DNA of 64,000 nt from Flagellimonas sp. MMG031 (GTDB lineage Bacteria; Bacteroidota; Bacteroidia; Flavobacteriales; Flavobacteriaceae): NCBI RefSeq assembly GCF_040112705.1, contig NZ_CP157804.1, positions 2,722,001 to 2,786,000 on the forward strand. Direction: 5' to 3'. Positions 27,340 to 35,636 of the stretch are shown here, one piece after another. The notes below the pieces were generated by a model, which saw only the letters and a list, made by a program, of their open reading frames with translations, searched no databases and was not told the DNA's origin. Made by a program: the position numbers and the translations under genes. Position 1 is the stretch's first letter, and each line of letters opens with the position of its first letter.

Positions 27340-28008
27340 ATGAAAACACTGAGAATACTAGCCATCGATGATCATGAAATGACCATGCTCGGGTACAAGT
27401 TCATACTCGAGGGCATCGATTTTGACGGTCACAAGATCATAGTGGACACCGCAACTTCCTTCGAAGCTGGCAAACAATTGATCGAGGAATCCGCAAAAAC
27501 CTTTAGGTATGATATCTTGTTTTTGGATGTTCAATTATTTGCCCCTAACGAAGACCAACCGCACAGTGGGGAAGATTTGGGCATCTTGGCCAGAAAGATC
27601 GTACCGGAAAGCAAGATTGTTTTTATGTCCTCCTTTAGCGACAACTTTAGGATCAACAGTATTCTTAAGTCCGTAGATCCGGACGGTTATTTGGTAAAAA
27701 CGGATATTGACCCCAAAACCTTGGAAGATGCCGTGCGGACCATTATGCTGGACCCGCCCTACTACTCTTCCAAAGCGCTTGGCGCCATCAGAAAAAAGAT
27801 GGCCAACAACATAGATCTTGATGAGAAAGACAAGCAAATCCTTTACCATTTGTCCAAAGGGACCAAAACCAAGGATTTGGAAAAATTCATCAGGCTTTCC
27901 CCCTCCTCCATCGAAAACAGAAAACGTCATTTAAGAACCTTGTTCGGTACAGAAAACGAGAACGATTTGGCGTTGATATTGGCAGCAAAAAACAAAGGCT
28001 TTATTTGA
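27340..28008 (+). CDS. LuxR/NarL-type response regulator
   Basis: The 222-residue protein has a complete receiver (Asp pair D10/D11, phospho-acceptor D63 in ILFLDVQL, Lys in YLVKTD) and a C-terminal helix-turn-helix (about 158-215, LSPSSIENRKRHLRTLF). It follows the TPR kinase and should be its partner. Its intact receiver contrasts with the two degenerate ones in this window. Clustered AGGATT sequences and a 13-bp inverted repeat just downstream may be its binding region. Confidence 0.93.
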   Translation: MKTLRILAIDDHEMTMLGYKFILEGIDFDGHKIIVDTATSFEAGKQLIEESAKTFRYDILFLDVQLFAPNEDQPHSGEDLGILARKIVPESKIVFMSSFSDNFRINSILKSVDPDGYLVKTDIDPKTLEDAVRTIMLDPPYYSSKALGAIRKKMANNIDLDEKDKQILYHLSKGTKTKDLEKFIRLSPSSIENRKRHLRTLFGTENENDLALILAAKNKGFI

Positions 28009-28050
28009 CCATCAATGCGCTAAACGCAGCCTTACTTTTCGTTTTGTGGT

Positions 28051-28120
28051 AGGATTATGGGCCAAAAATCCTTAAAAATCCTACAAACTGGGGGAAATCC
28101 ATAGAATTTTTAAGGATTAT
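28051..28120. repeat. 13-bp perfect inverted repeat with AGGATT cluster
   Basis: AATCCTTAAAAAT (28067-28079) is exactly complementary to ATTTTTAAGGATT (28106-28118). Further AGGATT copies lie at 28051 (plus) and about 28078-28083 (minus). It could be a terminator without T-run, or an operator before the gene at 28191. Confidence 0.55.
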
Positions 28121-28190
28121 CTGCAATCCAAAATCAAAGATTCATCCTAATTTTATGTAGAAAGAATAGTAGAATCCAATCTATAGCTAC

Positions 28191-28856
28191 ATGTCATCCC
28201 CTAACAAACGAAACAGCAGATACAAAGGTCCAAAAACCTATGTGGCCACCGATGGTCTGGACGACTTTCTAAAAGTATTGGAAAAGTACTTTTTTGCCAC
28301 AGCCAAAGTGCAGTGTAAGCAGGATTTTCAAAACAACAGAACGGATTTGATCATCCACCTTCATCATAACTTTGGAATAGCCGAATGTCTTCGACATTTT
28401 AACGATGGGAATTGGGGCAGCTATGATTTTGCCGAAGACTGCCAATCCAGTATCTCCACTAAACTGGCCAAGGCCTTGGAGACGCTAAACCAAGAAAGTA
28501 CCTATCCTACGGATATTCTGGAACTTTCCTTGCATTTTGAGGATACTTCCATCATCATCTCACGATTGTTCAAGCATAGCATCACCGAACAGGCCAGCGA
28601 TATACTGACCGCTGTTGGCAAGCACTTTGTCTACTTTACCAAAGGGCTCACCGAAATGCCCTATGAAATCTTTGTTCCTGTTTTTGAGGATACCGCCACG
28701 GTCGGCACCAGTGTTTCAACTCAGGAGGAAGATAGCCCAATCAGTTATTTTGACTATTGGGGCCTCTATTTTGACCGCGGGGATGGGCAGGAAGCCTACA
28801 TTTATTCCCTTCACCAGAAAAAATTGTACGAAGAGAGCATTTTTCTCTTCGAGTAA
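28191..28856 (+). CDS. Unknown cytosolic protein (221 residues)
   Basis: No signal peptide, membrane segment or catalytic motif is visible. The chain is mixed alpha/beta with aromatic-rich stretches such as ISYFDYWGLYFDRGDGQEAYIY without its last residue. Its place after the regulator and the AGGATT cluster suggests it belongs to the same locus or is a target; I do not recognise a family. It converges on glyA with 19 bp between stops. Confidence 0.7.
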   Translation: MSSPNKRNSRYKGPKTYVATDGLDDFLKVLEKYFFATAKVQCKQDFQNNRTDLIIHLHHNFGIAECLRHFNDGNWGSYDFAEDCQSSISTKLAKALETLNQESTYPTDILELSLHFEDTSIIISRLFKHSITEQASDILTAVGKHFVYFTKGLTEMPYEIFVPVFEDTATVGTSVSTQEEDSPISYFDYWGLYFDRGDGQEAYIYSLHQKKLYEESIFLFE

Positions 28857-28875
28857 AAATTTCCACTAGCAATTA

Positions 28876-30150
28876 CTAAGCACTGAACAGAGGTCGCGAT
28901 TTCATTAAATCGTTGACCTTTTGTTTTATGGAAGCTATTTTGGTTTCGTTCTCCGGGTCGGTCAGGATTTCGTCGATAAAGCCCACAATGATCTCCATAT
29001 CGGCCTCTTTTAAGCCTCTGGTGGTGATTGCAGAGGTTCCGAAACGGATTCCTGACGTAACAAAAGGTGATTTATCATCAAAAGGCACCATGTTCTTGTT
29101 GGCTGTGATATCCGCATGCTCCAATACCTTTTCGGCATCTTTACCAGTGATATTTTTGTTTCGGAGGTCGATCAACATCATGTGGTTGTCGGTACCCCCA
29201 GAAATTACTTTGTAATCCCTGTCCATAAACGCCTTCGCCATGGCGGCAGCGTTCTTTTTCACTTGGACCATGTAGTGGAGGAATTCGTCAGAAAGGGCTT
29301 CCCCAAACGCAACGGCTTTGGCTGCGATAATGTGCTCCAACGGTCCGCCTTGATTACCAGGGAATACTGCCAAATCCAATAGGGCCGACATTTTTCTCAG
29401 GTTTCCGTTCTTTAGTTTGATACCAAACGGATTGTCAAAATCCTCACCCATCAAAATAAGTCCTCCACGTGGACCACGGAGTGTTTTGTGTGTTGTGGTG
29501 GTCACAATATGGCAATGGGGAATCGGGTCGTTCAAAATACCTTTGGCAATCAATCCAGAAGGATGCGATATATCTGCCAACAAGATAGCTCCTACGCTAT
29601 CGGCAATTTCACGGAAACGCTTAAAATCCATGTCCCTGGAATAAGCTGAAGCACCGGCAATGATCAGTTTGGGTTGCTCCTTTTCGGCAATCTCTTGGAT
29701 TTTGTCGTAGTTCAAAAGTCCGGTTTCCTCATCTACCCCATAAAACACAGGGTTGTACAATTTACCGGAAAAGTTCACAGGCGAACCATGGGTCAAGTGT
29801 CCGCCGTGGGAAAGGTCAAACCCCAAAATGGTATCACCTGCATTGAGGCACGCATGGTAAACAGAAGCATTGGCCTGTGAACCGGAGTGCGGCTGTACAT
29901 TGGCGTAAGCGGCACCGAACAACTCCTTGGCACGGTCTATCGCCAACTGTTCCACTTGGTCAACAATTTCGCAACCGCCATAATAACGCTTTCCTGGGTA
30001 GCCTTCAGCATATTTGTTGGTAAGTACGGAGCCAGCGGCCTCCATCACTTGCGGACTTACAAAGTTCTCGGAAGCAATCAGTTCTATACCTTCCAGCTGC
30101 CTATCGTTTTCTTGCGCTATCAGTTCAAAAATCTTTTGGTCTCGTTGCAT
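28876..30150 (-). CDS. glyA: Serine hydroxymethyltransferase
   Basis: The 424-residue PLP enzyme interconverts serine and glycine and loads tetrahydrofolate with one-carbon units. It shows [17 protein letters not shown], the PLP-binding stretch [15 protein letters not shown] with the Schiff-base Lys, and [19 protein letters not shown] start at [11 protein letters not shown] (30150), three codons after an alternative ATG at 30159. It stands alone. Together with the serine dehydratase it sets serine flux in this genome. Confidence 0.98.
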   Translation of the reverse strand: MQRDQKIFELIAQENDRQLEGIELIASENFVSPQVMEAAGSVLTNKYAEGYPGKRYYGGCEIVDQVEQLAIDRAKELFGAAYANVQPHSGSQANASVYHACLNAGDTILGFDLSHGGHLTHGSPVNFSGKLYNPVFYGVDEETGLLNYDKIQEIAEKEQPKLIIAGASAYSRDMDFKRFREIADSVGAILLADISHPSGLIAKGILNDPIPHCHIVTTTTHKTLRGPRGGLILMGEDFDNPFGIKLKNGNLRKMSALLDLAVFPGNQGGPLEHIIAAKAVAFGEALSDEFLHYMVQVKKNAAAMAKAFMDRDYKVISGGTDNHMMLIDLRNKNITGKDAEKVLEHADITANKNMVPFDDKSPFVTSGIRFGTSAITTRGLKEADMEIIVGFIDEILTDPENETKIASIKQKVNDLMKSRPLFSA

Positions 30151-30400
30151 GTTGCCCATAGTTTAATTAAGGGCGTAAAATTACGAATTGAAAGGGGATT
30201 TATCCGCATAAAAAAGCCAATGAGGGCTAATTTTATCAAACGGAAATTAACAATTATGTTAGTTTACCATCCTTCCAAAAATCCCCCATTTACAACCTTT
30301 TTATCCAAGATATACTACCGTTCATCCTTTTTCGTTTATAGATTGGGGATTTTTGGCACAGCTATTGGATTCCCCTAACCAAATCAAAAAGTAGATGACC

Positions 30401-31585
30401 ATGAGAAAACTTTTACTCTTACTTACAGTTATGGTTCTTGGCGCCTGTAGTGGTGTTAAAAAAACGCAAGAGGCCCTGAATACGGGAAATTACAATGCGG
30501 CAATGAACAAGGCCATTAAAAATTTGGCCGAGAACAAGACCAAAAAAGGGCATCAGCAGTTTATTGTACTATTAGAAGAGGCCTTTGCCAAAAATGCGGC
30601 CAGAGAGCAACAAGAAATTGCATTCCTTCAGAATGATGGAAATCCAGCAAACTTGGAATCCATCTACAATAAATATGTTCAACTGAAGCAAATACAGGAA
30701 CGGATTCGTCCCCTGTTACCGCTGTATATTGTTGATGAAGGAAGGGATGCCCGATTCAATTTTGTGAACTACGACAATCAAATCTTGAATACCAAGGATG
30801 ACCTATCCGAGCATTTGTATCAGAATGCCCTCAACCTTTTGGCCTCGGCCAAATACAAATCCGATTATCGAGCCGCCTATGATGATTTGAAGTACTTGCA
30901 GGAAATCAATCCTGGGTATAGGGAAACGGTGGCCAAAATGGATGAGGCCTATAACAAAGGGCTCGAATTTGTACGTGTGGAGATTGCCAATCAGACCCAA
31001 CAGATCATCCCAGAACGTTTGGAGGCCGAATTATTGGATTTTAATGCCTTTGGAATTGAAAATTTTTGGTTGCAGTACCATACTAATCCGTTGGAAAACA
31101 TTAATTATGATTATGCGATGAACCTAGATTTTATGGAAATCAATATTTCCCCAGAGCGTATCAACGAAACCCAAGTCATTAAGGAAAGACAGATCAAGGA
31201 CGGTTGGGAATACCTTTTGGACCAAGATGGTAATGTGGTGAAGGATAGTTTGGGCAACAAGATAAAAGTGGATAAAATGCGAACCGTTACTTGTAAGTTG
31301 TTCCAATTTACCCAATTCAAAAGTGCCCAAATTGGGGCCAAGGTAAGCTTTACCAATTTAAGGGATGGACAGGTCATCAACTCCTACCCCCTATCCAGTG
31401 AGTTTGTCTTTGAGCATATCTTTGCGAATTACCAAGGGGATAAAAGAGCGTTGGAAGACGATTTGCTATTGTACCTGAACGCTAGGGAGGTACCGTTTCC
31501 GTCCAACGAGCAAATGGTGTACGATGCTGGCGAAGACTTAAAACTGCGCCTCAAAAATATTGTCTCGAGGTATCAGTTCAATTAA
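30401..31585 (+). CDS. Lipoprotein of unknown function
   Basis: MRKLLLLLTVMVLGAC gives a lipobox, so the ATG at 30401 (two codons after 30395) is taken. The mature 377 residues begin with a helical, TPR-like region (ALNTGNYNAAMNKAIKNLAE, later YKSDYRAAYDDLKYLQEINP) and end in a beta-rich domain. No family is recognised. It is exported and anchored in the envelope. A hairpin repeat (31593-31648) follows the stop by 7 bp. Confidence 0.8.
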   Translation: MRKLLLLLTVMVLGACSGVKKTQEALNTGNYNAAMNKAIKNLAENKTKKGHQQFIVLLEEAFAKNAAREQQEIAFLQNDGNPANLESIYNKYVQLKQIQERIRPLLPLYIVDEGRDARFNFVNYDNQILNTKDDLSEHLYQNALNLLASAKYKSDYRAAYDDLKYLQEINPGYRETVAKMDEAYNKGLEFVRVEIANQTQQIIPERLEAELLDFNAFGIENFWLQYHTNPLENINYDYAMNLDFMEINISPERINETQVIKERQIKDGWEYLLDQDGNVVKDSLGNKIKVDKMRTVTCKLFQFTQFKSAQIGAKVSFTNLRDGQVINSYPLSSEFVFEHIFANYQGDKRALEDDLLLYLNAREVPFPSNEQMVYDAGEDLKLRLKNIVSRYQFN

Positions 31586-31592
31586 AAGAAAG

Positions 31593-31648
31593 TGTCACAT
31601 CGAGCGGAGTCGAGATGCCTTAAGTTCTCGACTGCGCTCGAACTGACA
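31593..31648. repeat. Hairpin repeat element C (56 bp)
   Basis: TGTCACATCGAGCGGAGTCG and CGACTGCGCTCGAACTGACA form long inverted arms around TGCCTTAAG. Element D at 53762-53829 is a diverged copy in the opposite orientation. Both lie just after stop codons. Confidence 0.8.
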
Positions 31649-31665
31649 TATAATCATGATTTCTT

Positions 31666-32055
31666 TTATAGGTACTTCGTAAAATCCATATCCGAAATGG
31701 CTCCGTGCGAGGTGTGGAAGGTAACTTTACCGTTCTTGACGACCAGTAATTGGGGAGACTCGTGGAGTACATCAAATTTCTCCGCAATTCGGTTGGAAAT
31801 ATCCCGGTGGTTTTGAATGGTCAAAAAATAAAGGTCAATATCCAAATCCATATCGTACGACCCCTCGAACATATTGAGGACCATTCGGCTTATGCCGCAC
31901 GTATTCGAGTGCTTAAAAATCACCTGTGGTCGACCATTGGACTTTTCAGCAATCGCCTCCAATTGGTCCATAGCTTCCAATGGAATCCAAGGCAATGCTT
32001 CCTTTTTTGTCGTTGTGTTCTCCTTTTTTCCGAAGACGCTGTCAAATATTCCCAT
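31666..32055 (-). CDS. ytxJ: Bacillithiol-linked redox protein YtxJ
   Basis: The 129-residue protein has a thioredoxin-like fold with the single-Cys motif FKHSNTCGISRM, ESPQLLV (cis-Pro region) and HTSHGAI, which mark the YtxJ monothiol bacilliredoxin-like family. It is thought to act in removing bacillithiol from modified proteins, so the host probably makes bacillithiol. Its -7 box TAAATTTG (32067-32060) ends only 4 nt before the ATG, predicting a leaderless mRNA. It is divergent from clpB. Confidence 0.88.
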   Translation of the reverse strand: MGIFDSVFGKKENTTTKKEALPWIPLEAMDQLEAIAEKSNGRPQVIFKHSNTCGISRMVLNMFEGSYDMDLDIDLYFLTIQNHRDISNRIAEKFDVLHESPQLLVVKNGKVTFHTSHGAISDMDFTKYL

Positions 32056-32059
32056 ATTG

Positions 32060-32067
32060 CAAATTTA
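32060..32067 (-). promoter_or_regulatory. -7 box of ytxJ (leaderless)
   Basis: CAAATTTA on the plus strand reads TAAATTTG on the coding strand, 4 nt from the ATG, so transcription would begin at or inside the start codon. Confidence 0.55.
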
Positions 32068-32197
32068 TAGGATAAGTCGGTAGGGAACAAAAAGCTTACA
32101 ACTGACTAAATGTCTTGCTATCACAGGTTTTATCGGACATTTTGACGGTAATATGGTAATGGTAAGGTTGTTGACTTTAATCGGTAAAACGAAAACG

Positions 32198-34798
32198 ATG
32201 AACTTTAACAATTTTACCATAAAATCGCAAGAAGCCATTCAAAGGGCCCAGCAATTGGCCCAAGAATTTGGGCATCAACAAATAGAAAACGAACACCTGT
32301 TCAAAGCCATTGGCGAGGTGGATGAAAATGTGCTTCCCTTCATTTTGAAAAAATTGAACGTGAACACCAACCTCATCCATCAAATATTGGACAAGGAGCT
32401 CCAGAGCTTTTCCAAAGTGACCGGAGGAGAAATCATGCTTTCGCGCGAAGCCGGAAAAACCGTCAACGAAGCCAGTATTATCGCCAAAAATATGGGCGAT
32501 GAATATGTTTCCGTGGAACATTTACTCTTGGCCATTTTCAAATCCAAGAGTAAGATCGCGCAAATCCTAAAAGATCAAGGCGTTACCGAAAAAGACTTGA
32601 AAGCGGCCATTCAAGAATTACGTAAGGGAGGAAAGGTAACCTCGCAGAGTGCCGAGGAAACCTATAATTCCTTGGATAAATACGCCAATAACCTCAACCA
32701 ATTGGCCGATAGTGGCAAGTTGGACCCCGTTATTGGAAGGGACGAAGAAATCCGAAGAGTTTTGCAAATCCTCTCCCGACGCACCAAAAACAACCCTATG
32801 CTCGTAGGTGAGCCCGGTGTGGGTAAAACAGCCATTGCCGAAGGATTGGCGCATCGAATTGTGCAAGGTGACGTGCCCGAAAACCTAAAGGACAAAATCA
32901 TCTACTCATTGGATATGGGTGCCCTGATTGCCGGTGCCAAATACAAGGGTGAATTTGAGGAGCGCCTAAAGGCGGTAATCAAAGAGGTGACCTCCTCCGA
33001 TGGGAACATCGTACTATTTATCGATGAGATCCATACCTTGGTAGGCGCTGGTGGCGGACAGGGTGCCATGGATGCCGCAAACATCCTTAAACCAGCCCTG
33101 GCCCGTGGTGAACTTAGGGCCATTGGAGCAACCACTTTAGATGAGTATCAAAAATATTTTGAGAAGGACAAGGCATTGGAGCGAAGGTTCCAAAAAGTGA
33201 TGGTAGACGAGCCGGATACCGAAAGCGCCATTTCCATCCTCCGGGGTATCAAGGAAAAGTATGAAGCCCACCACAAGGTCCGTATTAAGGATGATGCGGT
33301 GATTGGGGCGGTTGAACTATCGCAACGCTACATCACCAACCGCTTTTTGCCCGACAAGGCTATCGACCTCATGGATGAAGCAGCTTCCAAACTTCGCATG
33401 GAAATCAACTCCAAGCCCGAAGAATTGGACGTGCTCGACCGTAAGATCATGCAGTTGGAAATTGAGGTGGAGGCCATCAAACGGGAAGACGACACCACCA
33501 AATTAAAGTCCCTAAACTTGGAGTTGGCCAACCTCAAGGAAGAGCGAAACGAAATCTTTGCCAAATGGGAGAGCGAAAAAACCGTGGTGGACAATATCCA
33601 ACGAACCAAGGAGGATATCGAAAACTACAAGGTGGAGGCCGAACGCGCCGAGAGGAACGGTGACTACGGTAAAGTAGCCGAGCTACGGTACGGAAAAATC
33701 AAAGAGGCGCAAGAGAAGTTGGAAAAGCTTCAAAATGAATTGTCCGAGCAACAAACTGCCGGCACCTTGATCAAGGAAGAGGTCACTTATGAGGATATCG
33801 CCGAGGTGGTGGCCAAATGGACCGGAATTCCGGTGAACAAGATGATGCAGAGCGAGCGCGAAAAGCTTTTGAAGCTGGAAGACGTGCTGCACAAACGCGT
33901 AGTGGGACAAGAGGAGGCCATTGTGGCCGTATCCGACGCCATTCGAAGAAGCAGGGCCGGGCTGCAGGATGCCAAAAAACCCATCGGTTCATTCCTGTTC
34001 TTGGGTACCACTGGTGTGGGTAAGACCGAGTTGGCCAAGACCTTGGCCGCCTATCTGTTCGATGACGAAAATGCCATTACGCGGATAGATATGAGCGAAT
34101 ATCAAGAACGCCACTCCGTGAGTCGATTGGTAGGTGCGCCTCCCGGCTACGTGGGCTATGATGAGGGCGGACAGTTGACCGAGGCGGTACGAAGAAAACC
34201 TTATTCGGTGATATTGCTGGATGAAATCGAAAAAGCCCACCCCGATACCTTCAATATTCTTTTACAGGTATTGGATGAGGGTAGGTTGACCGATAACAAA
34301 GGACGTGTGGCGGATTTTAAGAACTCCATCATCATTATGACCAGTAATATGGGAAGCCACATCATCCAAGAGAAATTTGAGGATGCGAAGGATATGGACA
34401 GTGCATCTGAGGCCGCACGTGTGGAAGTGATGGGATTGCTCCGCAAAACCATCCGACCAGAGTTCTTGAACCGTATCGATGATATTATCATGTTCACCCC
34501 GTTGAGCAAATCGGACATCAAGGACATTGTGGGGCTGCAACTGGCCAATTTGAAAAAAATGTTGACCAAGCAAAACATCACCTTGGATGCGACCGAGGAA
34601 GCAATCGATTATTTGGCAGCCAAAGGATTTGACCCGCAATACGGTGCACGGCCCGTAAAACGATTGATCCAGAAAGAGGTGTTGAACAACCTGTCTAAAG
34701 AGCTGCTATCAGGAAGAATTACTTCGGACAGCATCGTGCTCTTGGATTCTTTCGATGATCAGTTGGTATTCAGAAATCAAAATGAATTGGTAGAATAA
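32198..34798 (+). CDS. clpB: ATP-dependent disaggregase ClpB
   Basis: At 866 residues from the ATG at 32198 (MNFNNFTIKSQEA) the length is that of canonical ClpB; a longer frame from 32153 adds 15 unlikely residues. Domains in order: Clp_N repeat, AAA-1 (Walker A GEPGVGKTA, Walker B IVLFIDEIH), a coiled M-domain (about 405-525), AAA-2 (GTTGVGKTE, VILLDEIEKAH) and the small D2 domain. It dissolves aggregates together with DnaK, encoded at 1944. No CIRCE or clear -7 box is seen upstream. A strong terminator follows. Confidence 0.97.
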   Translation: MNFNNFTIKSQEAIQRAQQLAQEFGHQQIENEHLFKAIGEVDENVLPFILKKLNVNTNLIHQILDKELQSFSKVTGGEIMLSREAGKTVNEASIIAKNMGDEYVSVEHLLLAIFKSKSKIAQILKDQGVTEKDLKAAIQELRKGGKVTSQSAEETYNSLDKYANNLNQLADSGKLDPVIGRDEEIRRVLQILSRRTKNNPMLVGEPGVGKTAIAEGLAHRIVQGDVPENLKDKIIYSLDMGALIAGAKYKGEFEERLKAVIKEVTSSDGNIVLFIDEIHTLVGAGGGQGAMDAANILKPALARGELRAIGATTLDEYQKYFEKDKALERRFQKVMVDEPDTESAISILRGIKEKYEAHHKVRIKDDAVIGAVELSQRYITNRFLPDKAIDLMDEAASKLRMEINSKPEELDVLDRKIMQLEIEVEAIKREDDTTKLKSLNLELANLKEERNEIFAKWESEKTVVDNIQRTKEDIENYKVEAERAERNGDYGKVAELRYGKIKEAQEKLEKLQNELSEQQTAGTLIKEEVTYEDIAEVVAKWTGIPVNKMMQSEREKLLKLEDVLHKRVVGQEEAIVAVSDAIRRSRAGLQDAKKPIGSFLFLGTTGVGKTELAKTLAAYLFDDENAITRIDMSEYQERHSVSRLVGAPPGYVGYDEGGQLTEAVRRKPYSVILLDEIEKAHPDTFNILLQVLDEGRLTDNKGRVADFKNSIIIMTSNMGSHIIQEKFEDAKDMDSASEAARVEVMGLLRKTIRPEFLNRIDDIIMFTPLSKSDIKDIVGLQLANLKKMLTKQNITLDATEEAIDYLAAKGFDPQYGARPVKRLIQKEVLNNLSKELLSGRITSDSIVLLDSFDDQLVFRNQNELVE

Positions 34799-34817
34799 TA
34801 CCAAATCACCCATAGAT

Positions 34818-34855
34818 AAAGCCCTTACTTTGTTAAAGTGAGGGCTTTTCTTTTA
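34818..34855 (+). terminator. Intrinsic terminator of clpB
   Basis: AAAGCCCTTACTTT and AAAGTGAGGGCTTT pair around GTT with one T-G pair, then a T-rich tail. Confidence 0.9.
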
Positions 34856-34858
34856 TAA

Positions 34859-34874
34859 AATACCGTACAGTATT
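34859..34874. promoter_or_regulatory. Candidate TetR operator
   Basis: AATACCGTACAGTATT is a 16-bp palindrome broken at one symmetric pair, 43 bp before the TetR gene. The spacing and the TACnGTACnGTA core fit autoregulation by a TetR-family dimer. Confidence 0.6.
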
Positions 34875-34916
34875 TGATTTTTTATATCTTAGATACGACC
34901 AACAGCAACCAACAAA

Positions 34917-35513
34917 ATGACCAAAAAGGCAGAACGTACCACCGCTTACATTATTGAGACCGTAGCGCCCATTTTTAACAAACATGGCTACATAGGCACC
35001 AGTATGAGCGACCTTACCGAAGCTACAGGCCTCACCAAAGGTGCCATTTACGGAAATTTTGAAAACAAGGAAGCCCTGGCGCTCTCCGCCTTTGAGCACA
35101 ATCGGAATATGCTCTTGCGGGCAATTGACAATGCTCTGGAAACAGGTGACGAAGCCTTGGCAAGAATTTATGCCCTATTGAATTTTTACAGGCAGTACGA
35201 TGTATTCACCCTGCCCATGGGCGGATGTCCCATCCTCAATGTTGGTGTGGATGCCCAAGGCAACAACAAGCTCCTTGCTGCGGCGGTAAAAGAAACTGTC
35301 AAAGAAATTGAGGGCAAGATTGCCCTTGTCCTTGAAAATGGAGCGAACCGAAACGAAATTAAGCTTCCTGTACCCCCTTTACAGTTTGCCAAGCAATTGT
35401 TCACCATGATCCAAGGGGCCGTGGCCATGAGCACCATGATGCAGGACCGAAAGTACTTGGTCAATACCGTTGCGTATTTAGAGTTTTTGGTGAAGCAAGA
35501 ACTCAAAAAGTAA
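34917..35513 (+). CDS. TetR-family transcriptional regulator
   Basis: The 198-residue protein has a TetR helix-turn-helix at about 25-55 (TSMSDLTEATGLTKGAIYGNF plus ENKEAL, split here by writing) and a C-terminal ligand-binding domain of the type seen in AcrR/NemR-like repressors, with LPMGGCPILNVGVDAQ containing one Cys. A palindromic operator lies just upstream, so it likely represses itself. No transporter or enzyme target is adjacent, so its regulon lies elsewhere. The 3' neighbour converges on it across a hairpin repeat. Confidence 0.92.
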   Translation: MTKKAERTTAYIIETVAPIFNKHGYIGTSMSDLTEATGLTKGAIYGNFENKEALALSAFEHNRNMLLRAIDNALETGDEALARIYALLNFYRQYDVFTLPMGGCPILNVGVDAQGNNKLLAAAVKETVKEIEGKIALVLENGANRNEIKLPVPPLQFAKQLFTMIQGAVAMSTMMQDRKYLVNTVAYLEFLVKQELKK

Positions 35514-35542
35514 AGCCCATTTTCTTATTCATTCAAGCGCCT

Positions 35543-35622
35543 GTCATTCCAACAGCTCAAAGCGACGAGGTAGCTCACATCATTTAATTAGGAAATGGAT
35601 TTCGCTCTTTGCTTGAAATGAC
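35543..35622. repeat. Hairpin repeat element F (about 80 bp, degenerate)
   Basis: The ends GTCATTCC and GAAATGAC and the inner CAAAGCGACGA/TTCGCTCTTTG are imperfectly inverted. It lies between the convergent tetR and PorP-like genes and resembles the GTCATTTCGA-type repeats at 63600-63720. Confidence 0.55.
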
Positions 35623-35636
35623 CGTCTCATCTAACA

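Noticed and set aside
32108..32145. Inverted repeat AAATGTC..GACATTT before clpB
   Set aside because: Short arms with a long spacer in AT-rich DNA; likely chance and unlike the dnaK palindrome spacing.
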